NCBI GenBank assembly: GCA_020051175.1 | Contig: JAGVJJ010000089.1 | Coordinates: forward strand, 1-64,000 | Length of the DNA stretch: 64,000 nt | Source of the DNA: Bacteroidia bacterium | GTDB lineage: Bacteria; Bacteroidota; Bacteroidia; 2-12-FULL-35-15 | Direction of reading: 5' to 3' | Shown: in pieces, positions 1 to 8,578 of the stretch | Numbering within the stretch: position 1 is the stretch's first letter | Layout of the letters: each line of letters begins with the position of its first letter | The notes under the pieces: generated by a model | What the model was told of the DNA's origin: nothing | Database searches by the model: none | The model's input: only the letters and a program-made list of their open reading frames with translations | Position numbers and translations under genes: made by a program

Positions 1-189
1 TAACTCATGCTCCCGTTTGGCTCTGATTTCTTGTGCCAATCGTTTTTTTTCTTTGTCATCGTGATTGGGACGGTTTTTATTGATATGAATCTCCAAAAAT
101 TCGTACCATCTTGTTTTGTTGTGATAAATATCCAGATAGAAGGATATTTGTCCGCTACTCAATTGTTTTTCTCTTAATTTTACACCCAT
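1..189 (-). CDS. Tyrosine recombinase/integrase, N-terminal part (runs off the window)
   Basis: An open minus-strand frame starts at an ATG at 187-189 and stays open for 63 codons to the left edge. The peptide begins MGVKLREKQLSSGQISFYLD and continues with a basic segment (KNRPNHDDKEKKRLAQEIRA). I recognise this as the N-terminal arm-DNA-binding region of Bacteroidota phage-type integrases. Such enzymes carry out site-specific recombination of conjugative or prophage elements, or are orphan integrases. The catalytic domain (R-H-R-Y residues) lies outside the window and cannot be checked. The position suggests the window starts at the end of an integrated element, with the next gene on the right being ordinary chromosome. 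The family call is fairly safe; the type of element is unknown. Confidence 0.8.
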   Translation of the reverse strand, partial: MGVKLREKQLSSGQISFYLDIYHNKTRWYEFLEIHINKNRPNHDDKEKKRLAQEIRAKREHEL

Positions 190-563
190 GACATTATGGT
201 TTTTTAGGTTAATAAATACCCTTGTGCAATGTTCTCAAAAGGAAAACACTTTACCTGGGTTCATGAACTATCGTGTAAGTCTTTGGGAGTTTTTGGGTAA
301 CAATCGGGTAACAAAAATTGCCAAAAAAAGCCTAATTTTACCTAATCAGGCAGAAATTAATAATCCCTATATAGCCCCTAAAATTGGGGTTGATAAGCCT
401 TTATTTAGGTTGGGATAAATTATGAAATTTAAACAGGCTCTTATTTAGCCTGTTCCTGCTGAATACCTTGTTTTACAAATATACTGTTTTGTTTAAAAAA
501 AGTAAAGTAAAAACTGGCAAAAACCGCTCTTTTACCGGTGTGGACCAATTTACTTTATAGCTG
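190..563. other. Intergenic region right of the integrase
   Basis: About 370 bases with no convincing gene. A 76-codon frame at 188-418 has no recognisable features and overlaps the integrase start. The region holds a perfect 8-bp inverted repeat at 432-454, a CCCC/GGGG inverted repeat at 375-389 and a short direct repeat of GGGTAACA near 293-312. If the integrase belongs to an integrated element, its attachment site would be expected here or nearby, but no duplicated att core can be identified from one end alone. Confidence 0.5.
432..454. repeat. Perfect 8-bp inverted repeat (hairpin)
   Basis: AACAGGCT at 432-439 is matched by AGCCTGTT at 447-454 with a 7-base loop. There is no T-tract on either side, so it is not a typical intrinsic terminator. 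It lies between the divergent integrase and adhesin genes and could be a protein-binding site. Confidence 0.5.
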
Positions 564-595
564 TTGCAACCTTTTAAGTATTTTTTCTATCTTAG
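564..595 (+). promoter_or_regulatory. Candidate promoter for the giant adhesin
   Basis: TTG at 564-566 is followed after 21 bases by TATCTTAG at 588-595, one mismatch from the Bacteroidota -7 consensus TAnnTTTG. It lies about 60 bases upstream of the chosen ATG at 656. Confidence 0.45.
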
Positions 596-655
596 AAGTG
601 TAAATAGTGCATGGAAAAAGAGGTTGATTTGTGTTTTCCACTTTTTGATTTGTTT

Positions 656-3600
656 ATGAAAAGACGTAATCTCTTGCTTAAATTCTTGTTTTTATGCCTT
701 ATGGCATGGAGTCATAGCTGTATTTGGGCGCAGTGCAACCTTTTATGCAATACGGATTTTGATAACAATCAGGTTACCCCTCCGGCCGGACTAGCCATCG
801 TTGATGCCAGTCAGGTGCCTTGCTGGCAAACTACCGCTTCCGACAACCAGGTTGAAATTTGGAACAACGGGTTTAATGGGGTTCCTGCTTATTCCGGTAA
901 TCAGTTTATTGAGCTGAATGCTTATATGGTTTCTACCATTTACCAGGATTTCACCGTCCCTCCCGGCACCGCCCTTACCATTTCATTTGCTCACAGAGGC
1001 CGGCAGGGCGTTGATGTTTTAAGTGTGGATATTGGTCCGGTAGGCGGACCATACACTACTCTTGGCAGCTATTCTGACGGAAACACTGCCTGGGGATATT
1101 ATACAGCAAATTACACCGTCCCAATGGGGTCGGGGAATAATTATACGCTGCGCTTCAATTCTGTTTCCGCAGCGGGCGGAAATCCTGCTATAGGTAATTT
1201 CCTTGATGCTATTACCGTAAACCTGCCTTATACTGTCACGCTCACACCATCCGTAACAAACGCAAGTTGTAATTTATCCAATGGTTCGGCTTCTGTAACT
1301 GCAGCAGGTGGCATTGCTCCGTATACCTATTCATGGAATTCAAGTCCCGTTCAAACCACACAAACAGCAACCGGACTAGCTGCCGGAAGTTATACGGTTA
1401 CTGTGTTGGATTCCAATGGATGTATAAATGCAGCTCCGGTTACGGTTCTCATGGCTGCTCAACCAACAGTGGAAGTCAGTGCTGGCTCAAATCCGCTTTG
1501 TGATTCTTCAAAGCTAAGCTGGGCAAGCTGGTCGAATGTAAATGGCACCACAGGTACGGGTGTTATTTCATCCGATCTGACTGTCACAGTGACTAAACCA
1601 ACCGGTGGCTTGTCTACAACTGGCGGTATGTTTAATCCCACTGCTTTTCCTACTCAGTACGATGTTCCTGTAAACAGCACGGCTATACGTAATGACCTGG
1701 CAGGCTTGTTTACCTTTTGCTATAACCGTCCTGTTGTGAATCCGCAAATTGCATTGTCCAGCATAGGAAATAGTGGTAATAGTGTGCAGATAAATACTTC
1801 TGTTCCTTACCAGGTTATTTGGCAGGGTATTGGAATGAGTTACCCAAACAATACTACATTTATAGGTACCGAAGGTTATACTATTATTCAGTTTCCGGGC
1901 GTTCATACCTGCATTTCTTTTGATTATCTGCAAAGTGAAACATATTGCAACCTTGCATTTGGCAGTTTGGATACCAATTGCCAGGCGCTTGCTCCGCCTC
2001 CTATTTGTCCGGGACAGTCAGATACCCTTACCGCTACAGGCGGACTTACGTATTCATGGTCACCGGCTGCGGGACTAAATACGACTACCGGTGCGGTAGT
2101 GATAGCTACTCCTGCAGTGACTACAACTTATGTTGTTACAGGATATGATGCGGGAAACTGTGCCGATACGGATAGTATTACAATTACAGTAAACCCTCCG
2201 CCTGCTGCAACTATTGCTGGTGATACAGTTATTTGTGCTGGTGACAGCACAGTACTTACGGCCTCTGGGGGAACAAGTTATACCTGGATTCCCGGGAATT
2301 ACACTACTGCATCAGTAACATTTAAACCATCCGTTACTACAACATATACTGTTGTTGCTTCTAATACCAATGGTTGCACGGATTCCGCGTTTGTCACAGT
2401 TGTTGTCAATCCGCTTCCGGCAATAGATGTAACTCCTCCTTTGGCGTCTATTTGTATTGGTTCGTCACAGAGCCTTACTGCAAGTGGTGCAAGTACATAC
2501 TCCTGGTCACTGCCTTCAGGTCTGGATGTAACAAGCGGTGCCACTGTGATTGCAAGCCCTCTTTTAAATACAACTTATACTGTTACCGGAACTGATGCTG
2601 CTGGATGCGTAGACACTGCTACAGTATCTGTAGTAGTAAACCCTTTGCCAGTAGTGGATGTAAGGGCCGGACAAAATCCCCAGTGTGATTCTGCTAAACT
2701 GAACTGGGCGAACTGGACATCGGTAAATTCTACTACAGGGGTTGGTACAATCTCGTCCAGCCTTTCTGTAACGGTTACCAAGCCCACAGGTGGTTTATCC
2801 ACCACAGGTGGTATGTACAATGGTGGTGTATTTCCTTCTCAATACGATGTGCCTGCCAATAACACAGCCATCCGTAATGATCTTGCCGGCCTGTTTACCT
2901 TTTGTTTCAATGTGCCTGTAGTTAATCCTCAGATTGCATTGTCAAGCATTGGTAATTCTGGTAACAGTGTGCAGATAAACACTTCTGCTCCATACACTGT
3001 TATTTGGCAGGGACAAGGGATGACCTATCCGAACAATACTACTTTTGTTGGGACCGAAGGCTTTACTATTATTCAATTTCCAGGTGTTCATACCTGCATA
3101 TCTTTTGATTATCTGCAAAGTGAAACTTATTGCAATCTTGCTTTTGGTACATTGGATACAAATTGCCAAGGCCTTTCTCCTGCACCAATTTGCCTCGGAC
3201 AATCAGATACATTGACTGCCAGCGGTGCTACCACATATTCCTGGACCCCCGCTGCTGGGCTTAATACAACAACAGGAGCTGTGGTGGTTGCTACGCCAAC
3301 CGTTACCACAACGTACTATGTTACAGGCTATGATGCTAACAACTGTTCAGATACGGACAGTATCACCATTGAAGTAAATGCATTGCCCATAGTTACTATA
3401 ACCGGGGATACGGTTATTTGTGCAGGCGACAGCACATCTCTGCTGGCTGCAGGAGGCGTAAATTACCTTTGGAAACCGTTGTTTGCGACAGATTCTTCCG
3501 TCACGGTAAGCCCTCAGAACAATACGCTTTATACTGTTGTGGTTGAAAACGCTGCAGGTTGTGTTGATTCAGCGGGTGTCAATGTTATTGTAAACCCGTT

Positions 3601-5155
3601 GCCGGTGGCACAATTCAGTGTTGCTCCTGTTTGCAGGGCCCAGCCTTCGGTGTTTACGAATACTAGCACCGGAAATATGGCAGGTTACAGTTGGAGCTTT
3701 GGCGATGGAGCAACTGGTGCTTTACAAACCCCTTCACATACTTATGCAACCTGCGATTCATTCAGCGTAAGCCTTATAGCAACAACTGTTGATGGTTGTA
3801 TTGATACTGCAACGGGTGCTGCTGTTGTGTATTGCCTGCCGGTTGCCTCTTTTAGCCTTGCGGATGCATGTATGAATGAACCCGTTGCTTTTTCCGATTT
3901 GTCGGGCGTTACAGGCAGTACTATAACAGCATGGGACTGGAATTATGGCGATAACAGCACTGCTGGAACAGCTCAAAATCCTTCACACCCCTATTCAGCC
4001 TATGGTCCTTTCAATGTAACTCTTATTGTTACGAGCGGACAGGGCTGCAAGGATACGGCACAGCAGCCTATAAACATTCATCCGTTGCCTTCAACTTATT
4101 TTACCGCAAACAATGTTTGTGCAGGTAGCATTGTTCCTTTTACAAATGAAACGTTTATTCCGGCTCCCGATATGATGCAATCCTGGGTGTGGGATTTTGC
4201 TGATGGATCGCCCGTGTACAATAATCCAATTATATACCACCCGTATCCTGTGCCGGGTTCATATACAGTAAAATTAACTGTGGTTTCTGACTTCGGCTGT
4301 TCAGACTCGTTAACACAAACAATTTTAGTTCATCCGAATCCTGTTGTTGATTTTACAGCTACAGACACTGCCGGCTGTGCCCCTTTATGCCTTGGCTTCA
4401 CCGACTTGTCTTCCATTTCCCCGGCACCTGCTACAAATGCACAATGGTCATGGGATCTGGGCGACAACAACGGAACAACCAATTCATTGTCATTTGACTA
4501 TTGTTTCGGAAATTTTTCATCACTCGACCCTGCAAAATATACCGTGAGTCTTACTGTTACGTCCGATAGTGGTTGTGTCACCACGAAAACGAAACCTGAT
4601 TACATAACCGTTTATCCAATTCCGTTGGCACTTTTTATAGCAGACCCCATAGAAACAAACATTGTTAGTCCGGATATAACCATCCAGGATCATTCGGTAG
4701 GTGCCACTTCCTGGAGCTGGAATTTTGGAGATGGTGATACAGCTAACGGACCGGTTGTAGCACCACATACTTATGCCGATACCGGCTCTTATACCATTAC
4801 ATTGTTAACCAATAACCAATACAATTGTACTGCTACAGCTGAACAGGATATAGTCATTAAACCAAGTTCTACCTTTTATGTCCCTAGCGCCTTTTCACCG
4901 AATGGCGATGGTATAAACGATACTTTTGGCGGAACAGGCACGTTTATAAGGGAATACAGCATGTCGATATACGATCGCTGGGGGAATTTTATCTTTTATA
5001 CGGACGATATAACCAAGCAATGGGATGGTAAAATAATGGGCTCAGTAATAGCAGAGCAGGATACGTATGTTTACTCAATAGAAATCACCGACTTTAAAAA
5101 GGACAAGTACTGGTACAAAGGCATTGTTACCCTGGTTGCCGGAAAAAGAGATTAG
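656..5155 (+). CDS. Giant secreted adhesin with SprB-like repeat, PKD domains and T9SS type B sorting domain
   Basis: A 1499-aa surface protein. The ATG at 656 gives a clean signal peptide (MKRRNLLLKFLFLCLMAW...WA/Q); an in-frame ATG at 611 would put 15 non-signal residues in front. Order: signal peptide (1-25); a jellyroll-like segment (about 26-185); one SprB-like repeat (about 187-265, GGIAPYTYSW and GLAAGSYTVTVLD); two copies of a roughly 268-residue module (about 272-540 and 667-935) separated by more Ig-like beta repeats; then several PKD domains with W(S/D)FGDG-type cores (about 985-1400). The C-terminus starts VPSAFSPNGDGIND and contains IYDRWGN, the hallmark of the gliding-motility-associated type B domain, which directs export by T9SS and retention at the surface. 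Likely an adhesin; the ligand is unknown. Its stop overlaps the convergent mlaF-like stop by 4 bp. Confidence 0.9.
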   Translation: MKRRNLLLKFLFLCLMAWSHSCIWAQCNLLCNTDFDNNQVTPPAGLAIVDASQVPCWQTTASDNQVEIWNNGFNGVPAYSGNQFIELNAYMVSTIYQDFTVPPGTALTISFAHRGRQGVDVLSVDIGPVGGPYTTLGSYSDGNTAWGYYTANYTVPMGSGNNYTLRFNSVSAAGGNPAIGNFLDAITVNLPYTVTLTPSVTNASCNLSNGSASVTAAGGIAPYTYSWNSSPVQTTQTATGLAAGSYTVTVLDSNGCINAAPVTVLMAAQPTVEVSAGSNPLCDSSKLSWASWSNVNGTTGTGVISSDLTVTVTKPTGGLSTTGGMFNPTAFPTQYDVPVNSTAIRNDLAGLFTFCYNRPVVNPQIALSSIGNSGNSVQINTSVPYQVIWQGIGMSYPNNTTFIGTEGYTIIQFPGVHTCISFDYLQSETYCNLAFGSLDTNCQALAPPPICPGQSDTLTATGGLTYSWSPAAGLNTTTGAVVIATPAVTTTYVVTGYDAGNCADTDSITITVNPPPAATIAGDTVICAGDSTVLTASGGTSYTWIPGNYTTASVTFKPSVTTTYTVVASNTNGCTDSAFVTVVVNPLPAIDVTPPLASICIGSSQSLTASGASTYSWSLPSGLDVTSGATVIASPLLNTTYTVTGTDAAGCVDTATVSVVVNPLPVVDVRAGQNPQCDSAKLNWANWTSVNSTTGVGTISSSLSVTVTKPTGGLSTTGGMYNGGVFPSQYDVPANNTAIRNDLAGLFTFCFNVPVVNPQIALSSIGNSGNSVQINTSAPYTVIWQGQGMTYPNNTTFVGTEGFTIIQFPGVHTCISFDYLQSETYCNLAFGTLDTNCQGLSPAPICLGQSDTLTASGATTYSWTPAAGLNTTTGAVVVATPTVTTTYYVTGYDANNCSDTDSITIEVNALPIVTITGDTVICAGDSTSLLAAGGVNYLWKPLFATDSSVTVSPQNNTLYTVVVENAAGCVDSAGVNVIVNPLPVAQFSVAPVCRAQPSVFTNTSTGNMAGYSWSFGDGATGALQTPSHTYATCDSFSVSLIATTVDGCIDTATGAAVVYCLPVASFSLADACMNEPVAFSDLSGVTGSTITAWDWNYGDNSTAGTAQNPSHPYSAYGPFNVTLIVTSGQGCKDTAQQPINIHPLPSTYFTANNVCAGSIVPFTNETFIPAPDMMQSWVWDFADGSPVYNNPIIYHPYPVPGSYTVKLTVVSDFGCSDSLTQTILVHPNPVVDFTATDTAGCAPLCLGFTDLSSISPAPATNAQWSWDLGDNNGTTNSLSFDYCFGNFSSLDPAKYTVSLTVTSDSGCVTTKTKPDYITVYPIPLALFIADPIETNIVSPDITIQDHSVGATSWSWNFGDGDTANGPVVAPHTYADTGSYTITLLTNNQYNCTATAEQDIVIKPSSTFYVPSAFSPNGDGINDTFGGTGTFIREYSMSIYDRWGNFIFYTDDITKQWDGKIMGSVIAEQDTYVYSIEITDFKKDKYWYKGIVTLVAGKRD
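1469..2272 (+). repeat. Internal module duplication, copy 1
   Basis: This 804-bp segment encodes the first of two closely similar modules (VEVSAGSNPLC... to ...CAGDSTVLTASGG). Copy 2 begins 1185 bp further on, and the offset is the same at both module ends, so there is no net insertion or deletion between them. Confidence 0.85.
2654..3457 (+). repeat. Internal module duplication, copy 2
   Basis: Second copy of the 268-residue module (VDVRAGQNPQC... to ...CAGDSTSLLAAGG). Long stretches such as NPQIALSSIGNSGNSVQINT and ISFDYLQSETYCNLAFG are shared with copy 1. Confidence 0.85.
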
Positions 5156-5904
5156 AACTTGGTCTTTAGTTCTTTCATGAATTTGGTCGCGTATACAAAA
5201 TCCTGCAGCTCCTGGTTGGTGGTCTTCAATATATCGCTGTGGTTGCCTTCCCACCATTTTACTCCATTGTAAATAAACAGGATATTGTCCCCTATTTCAA
5301 GTACTGAATTCATATCATGTGTGATTACAACAGTAGTAATGCCATACTCTTCCGTAATTTCCTTGATAAGTGTATCTATTACAATGGATGTTTTTGGATC
5401 CAGTCCAGAATTGGGCTCATCGCAATACAAATATTTTGGTTGCACGGAAATCGCTCGCGCAATCGCAACCCTTTTTTTCATCCCTCCGCTTAGCTCCGAT
5501 GGGTATAGCTTTCCGGCATTCGGCAGGTTTACACGCTGAAGGCAGAAATTGGCACGCTCACGCTTTTCTGCTTCGCTTAAATCCGTGAACATTGATAAAG
5601 GAAAAACAACATTTTCTTCAACCGTTTTCGAGTCAAACAAAGCGCTGCCCTGGAACAGCATACCTATCTCTTTGCGGATCTCTTTTTTACCTTTAAAATC
5701 AAGGGTGTGAAAACTGCGGCCATCGTATAAAACTTCGCCTGAATCAATCTCATTCAGGCCCACCATGCAGCGTATCAAAGCGGTTTTCCCCGAACCACTC
5801 TGCCCGATAATGATATTGGTTTTGCCGCTCTCAAACGTAAACGTAACATCATTCAGCACTTTGCGGTCACCAAAGGATTTGGATATGTTGTTGATTTGTA
5901 TCAC
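5152..5904 (-). CDS. ABC transporter ATPase, MlaF type
   Basis: A 250-aa ATPase with Walker A GQSGSGKT (residues 34-41), signature LSGGMKKR, Walker B YLYCDEPNSGLDP and switch histidine in VVITHDMN. The PNSGLDP form and the MlaE-type permease beside it identify the MlaF/MkL family, which powers phospholipid traffic between inner and outer membranes. Its ATG overlaps the permease stop by 4 bases (5901-5904), indicating translational coupling. No MlaD (MCE-domain) gene is adjacent, because the downstream neighbour is the convergent adhesin, whose stop codon overlaps this one. The substrate is inferred from the family only. Confidence 0.9.
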   Translation of the reverse strand: MIQINNISKSFGDRKVLNDVTFTFESGKTNIIIGQSGSGKTALIRCMVGLNEIDSGEVLYDGRSFHTLDFKGKKEIRKEIGMLFQGSALFDSKTVEENVVFPLSMFTDLSEAEKRERANFCLQRVNLPNAGKLYPSELSGGMKKRVAIARAISVQPKYLYCDEPNSGLDPKTSIVIDTLIKEITEEYGITTVVITHDMNSVLEIGDNILFIYNGVKWWEGNHSDILKTTNQELQDFVYATKFMKELKTKF

Positions 5905-6641
5905 GCCAGTAAGAGTTGAGTTAAAATAAGGTCAAACGCAAGGATCAGAACACTGCTGTACACCACCCCTTTGGTGCTGGAACGGCCCACCTCAAATGAG
6001 CCCCCCTTTGTATAGTAGCCGTGATAGGCAGGTACCGAAGCTATAATGAAAGCAAAAACGCCTGCTTTTATCAAAGCATAAAAAACATTATAAGGTCTGA
6101 AGCTGTAGGTAATTCCATATACGTACTCATAGTCCGTTACAACACCCGTCAACAGCCCGAACACATATCCTCCCAGTATCCCCAGGAACATGGAGAACAC
6201 AATAAGAACAGGACTGAAGAGAACAGAGGCAATAATTTTAGGCTGTATCAGGTAGCCTGCGGAATTTATTCCCATGATTTCAAGCGCATCAATCTGCTCG
6301 GTTACACGCATGGTGCCAATTTCAGAAGCAATGCTGGAACCTACTTTGCCGGCTAGTATAAGACTAATAATGGCTGGTGAAAACTCAAGTATCATGGAGT
6401 CGCGGACAGCAACACCCACAGCATATATAGGGATTAAAGGGCTTTCAAAATTAAAGGCCGATTGTATGGTAATAACCGCTCCCATAAACACAGAGATAAT
6501 AGCAACTATGCCCAGGGAACCAATGCCCAGGATGTTCATTTCCTCAAAAATGCGGCTGATATAAATAGAAGATTTTTCGGGCTTGCTGAAAGCACGCTTC
6601 ATTAAAATAACGTATCTGCCGAAGTGAAATAAGGGATTCAT
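5901..6641 (-). CDS. ABC transporter permease, MlaE family
   Basis: A 246-aa integral membrane protein of normal MlaE length with about five hydrophobic segments. Family hallmarks include the stretch around GAVITIQSAFNFES and the conserved SSIASEIGTMRVTEQIDALE loop (about residues 115-135), which contacts the ATPase. It forms the inner-membrane channel of the lipid transporter encoded with the downstream ATPase. It is the first gene of a two-gene minus-strand operon, divergent from mgtE across 242 bp. No clear -7 box was found upstream. Confidence 0.9.
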   Translation of the reverse strand: MNPLFHFGRYVILMKRAFSKPEKSSIYISRIFEEMNILGIGSLGIVAIISVFMGAVITIQSAFNFESPLIPIYAVGVAVRDSMILEFSPAIISLILAGKVGSSIASEIGTMRVTEQIDALEIMGINSAGYLIQPKIIASVLFSPVLIVFSMFLGILGGYVFGLLTGVVTDYEYVYGITYSFRPYNVFYALIKAGVFAFIIASVPAYHGYYTKGGSFEVGRSSTKGVVYSSVLILAFDLILTQLLLA

Positions 6642-6855
6642 AAAAAAACTAAAACTTCGCTAAAAATAAGAATAAATAACAAATTGCTTGAATTTATTAG
6701 TTCTGCCCGCCAAGTTTTACGATTGAATAGTGATTTAATGAGGATTAATCTTTGTACTTCCCTGTAATGCTTTTTAACCACCTGCCAATTTTCAAAAACT
6801 AACCCGGTATATCTTTAAATTAACGTTAACTTTTCCCATAGCCAATTATATGTAT

Positions 6856-6863
6856 TACCTTCG
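6856..6863 (+). promoter_or_regulatory. Candidate -7 promoter element for mgtE
   Basis: TACCTTCG, one change from TAnnTTTG, lies 20 bases before the mgtE ATG. No convincing TTG -33 partner is seen at the right distance. Confidence 0.4.
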
Positions 6864-6883
6864 CGGCAGAAAATCGGTCACGC

Positions 6884-8278
6884 ATGCAATTTGAGGTTAC
6901 AGACAGTTTTTTAACAGAACTTCGCACGGCTATTGATGCCAGGAACAGTGCAGCTGTTGTCGAGCAGCTGAAAGAACTGTATCCGCCCGACATTGCTGAG
7001 GTTTTCAATGAGCTTGATATTGATGAGGCAACCTATGCCTATAAGCAGCTGGACGAACAAATTGCTGCCGATGTTCTTGTTGAGCTTGAAGACGATTTGC
7101 GTGAAAGCCTCCTGGCATCTTATACCTCCAAAGAAATTGCAGAGCAGTTCATCGATAATATGGATTCCGATGATGCGGCCGATGTGATTGCCGATCTTCC
7201 GGATGAACGTCAGGATGAGGTGCTGTCGCACATGGAAGACTCTGAGCAGGCCAGTGATATTGTGGATTTGCTTAATTACGATGAATACACGGCCGGTGGT
7301 TTAATGCGGAAAGAGTTTGTACGCGTTCATGTAAACAGCAAAGCACTTGAATGTGTCCGTGAAATTCGTGAACAGGCGCATGATATGGAGGAGATTTATG
7401 CCATTTATGTGGTAGGTGATGATGAAAAGCTCATCGGGCTTCTGCCTCTTAAAAAGCTGATAGTATCTCCTGTACGATCCATTGTTGCTGACATCTACGA
7501 TCCTAAAATAATTTATGTAAAAGCCAATACACCCGGTGAGGAAGTAGCCAACGTAATGGATAAATACAATCTCGTAGCAATTCCGGTTGTAAATGCCCTT
7601 GGCAGGCTTGTTGGGGTTATTACCATCGATGATGTGATGGACTTAAGAAGGGAAGAGGAAACAGAAGATGTTCAGAAAATGGCCGCTATGGAAGCCCTGG
7701 AAGAGCCGTATATGAATACTTCCTTTCTTCAGATGATTAAAAAAAGGGCAGGCTGGCTTATTTTGCTATTTGTGGGTGAAACGCTTACTGCCAGCGTAAT
7801 GAGTTTTTTTGAAGGCCAGATAGAAAAGGCCGTTATCCTGGCCTTGTTTATCCCACTCATTATTTCCAGCGGTGGAAACAGCGGTTCCCAGGCTTCTACA
7901 CTTATCATCCGTGCACTTGCCCTGGGTGAGATTTCTATCCGCAACTGGTGGGAAATTGTTAAAAAAGAGTTTTTCACAGGCCTGGTAATAGGGTTTATTC
8001 TGGGAACAATCGGTTTTTTTAGGATAATCATCTGGTCGTATTTTGTAAACAGCTATGGGCCACATGCTTACCTGATTGCTCTGGTAGTTGGTTTTTCCTT
8101 ATTAGGGGTAGTAGTATGGGGTACGCTTATGGGTTCACTTTTTCCCCTCGCCTTAAAAAAACTGGGCCTCGACCCAGCCGTATCGTCAGCTCCTTTTGTA
8201 GCTACCCTTGTGGATGTTACCGGACTTATCATCTATTTCTCATTTTCTATTCTTTTCTTAAAAGGGATATTATTGTAA
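6884..8278 (+). CDS. mgtE: Magnesium transporter MgtE
   Basis: A 464-aa protein of standard MgtE length. The N-terminal helical MgtE_N superhelix (about 1-130, with DADDVIADLPDE-like acidic repeats) is followed by a pair of CBS domains (about 135-255; EEIYAIYVVGDDEKLIGLLP, LVGVITIDDVMD). The C-terminal channel has five transmembrane helices. Conserved segments include PLIISSGGNSGSQASTLIIR and the final helices with LKKLGLDPAVSSAPFVATLVDVTG, which contains the pore aspartate motif. MgtE imports Mg2+ and is gated by Mg2+ binding to the cytosolic N and CBS domains. The gene stands alone between the divergent mla pair and the surface locus. Confidence 0.95.
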   Translation: MQFEVTDSFLTELRTAIDARNSAAVVEQLKELYPPDIAEVFNELDIDEATYAYKQLDEQIAADVLVELEDDLRESLLASYTSKEIAEQFIDNMDSDDAADVIADLPDERQDEVLSHMEDSEQASDIVDLLNYDEYTAGGLMRKEFVRVHVNSKALECVREIREQAHDMEEIYAIYVVGDDEKLIGLLPLKKLIVSPVRSIVADIYDPKIIYVKANTPGEEVANVMDKYNLVAIPVVNALGRLVGVITIDDVMDLRREEETEDVQKMAAMEALEEPYMNTSFLQMIKKRAGWLILLFVGETLTASVMSFFEGQIEKAVILALFIPLIISSGGNSGSQASTLIIRALALGEISIRNWWEIVKKEFFTGLVIGFILGTIGFFRIIIWSYFVNSYGPHAYLIALVVGFSLLGVVVWGTLMGSLFPLALKKLGLDPAVSSAPFVATLVDVTGLIIYFSFSILFLKGILL

Positions 8279-8578
8279 ACCGCAAGCTGAATAGTACCAG
8301 CGGTCTATATTCCACACTTTGAATCAGTTATGCCTTGTTACTTTGTAACAATTGGCCGAATCCTGCGTAAGAAATTAAGTTAAACCTGGGGTATTTTTCT
8401 TATGAAGGTAAAATCTCCTTTTTGGGATAGGTTTTAATCAAATAACCCCTTTATTATGAGAATTTTAGCTTCGTCATCAGAATTGTTAAATAAAATGGGA
8501 TTATTACATTTTAATTTGCATCTTTGTATTTACCTATAGTGTATTTTAGGGTAAATGGGTGGGATTTTAAATTTAAAT
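8279..8578. other. 300-bp intergenic region, no gene seen
   Basis: The region is AT-rich and separates mgtE from the T9SS/SprF locus. CATCTTTG at about 8518-8525 resembles a -7 box with one mismatch (CA for TA) and could drive the downstream gene, but I see no matching -33. No hairpin with a T-tract is visible after mgtE. Confidence 0.4.

Noticed and set aside
375-389. CCCC/GGGG hairpin as a terminator
   Set aside because: The stem is only 4 bp and no T-tract follows.
188-418. 76-codon open frame right of the integrase
   Set aside because: It overlaps the integrase start region, has no signal, domain or promoter, and its composition looks non-coding.
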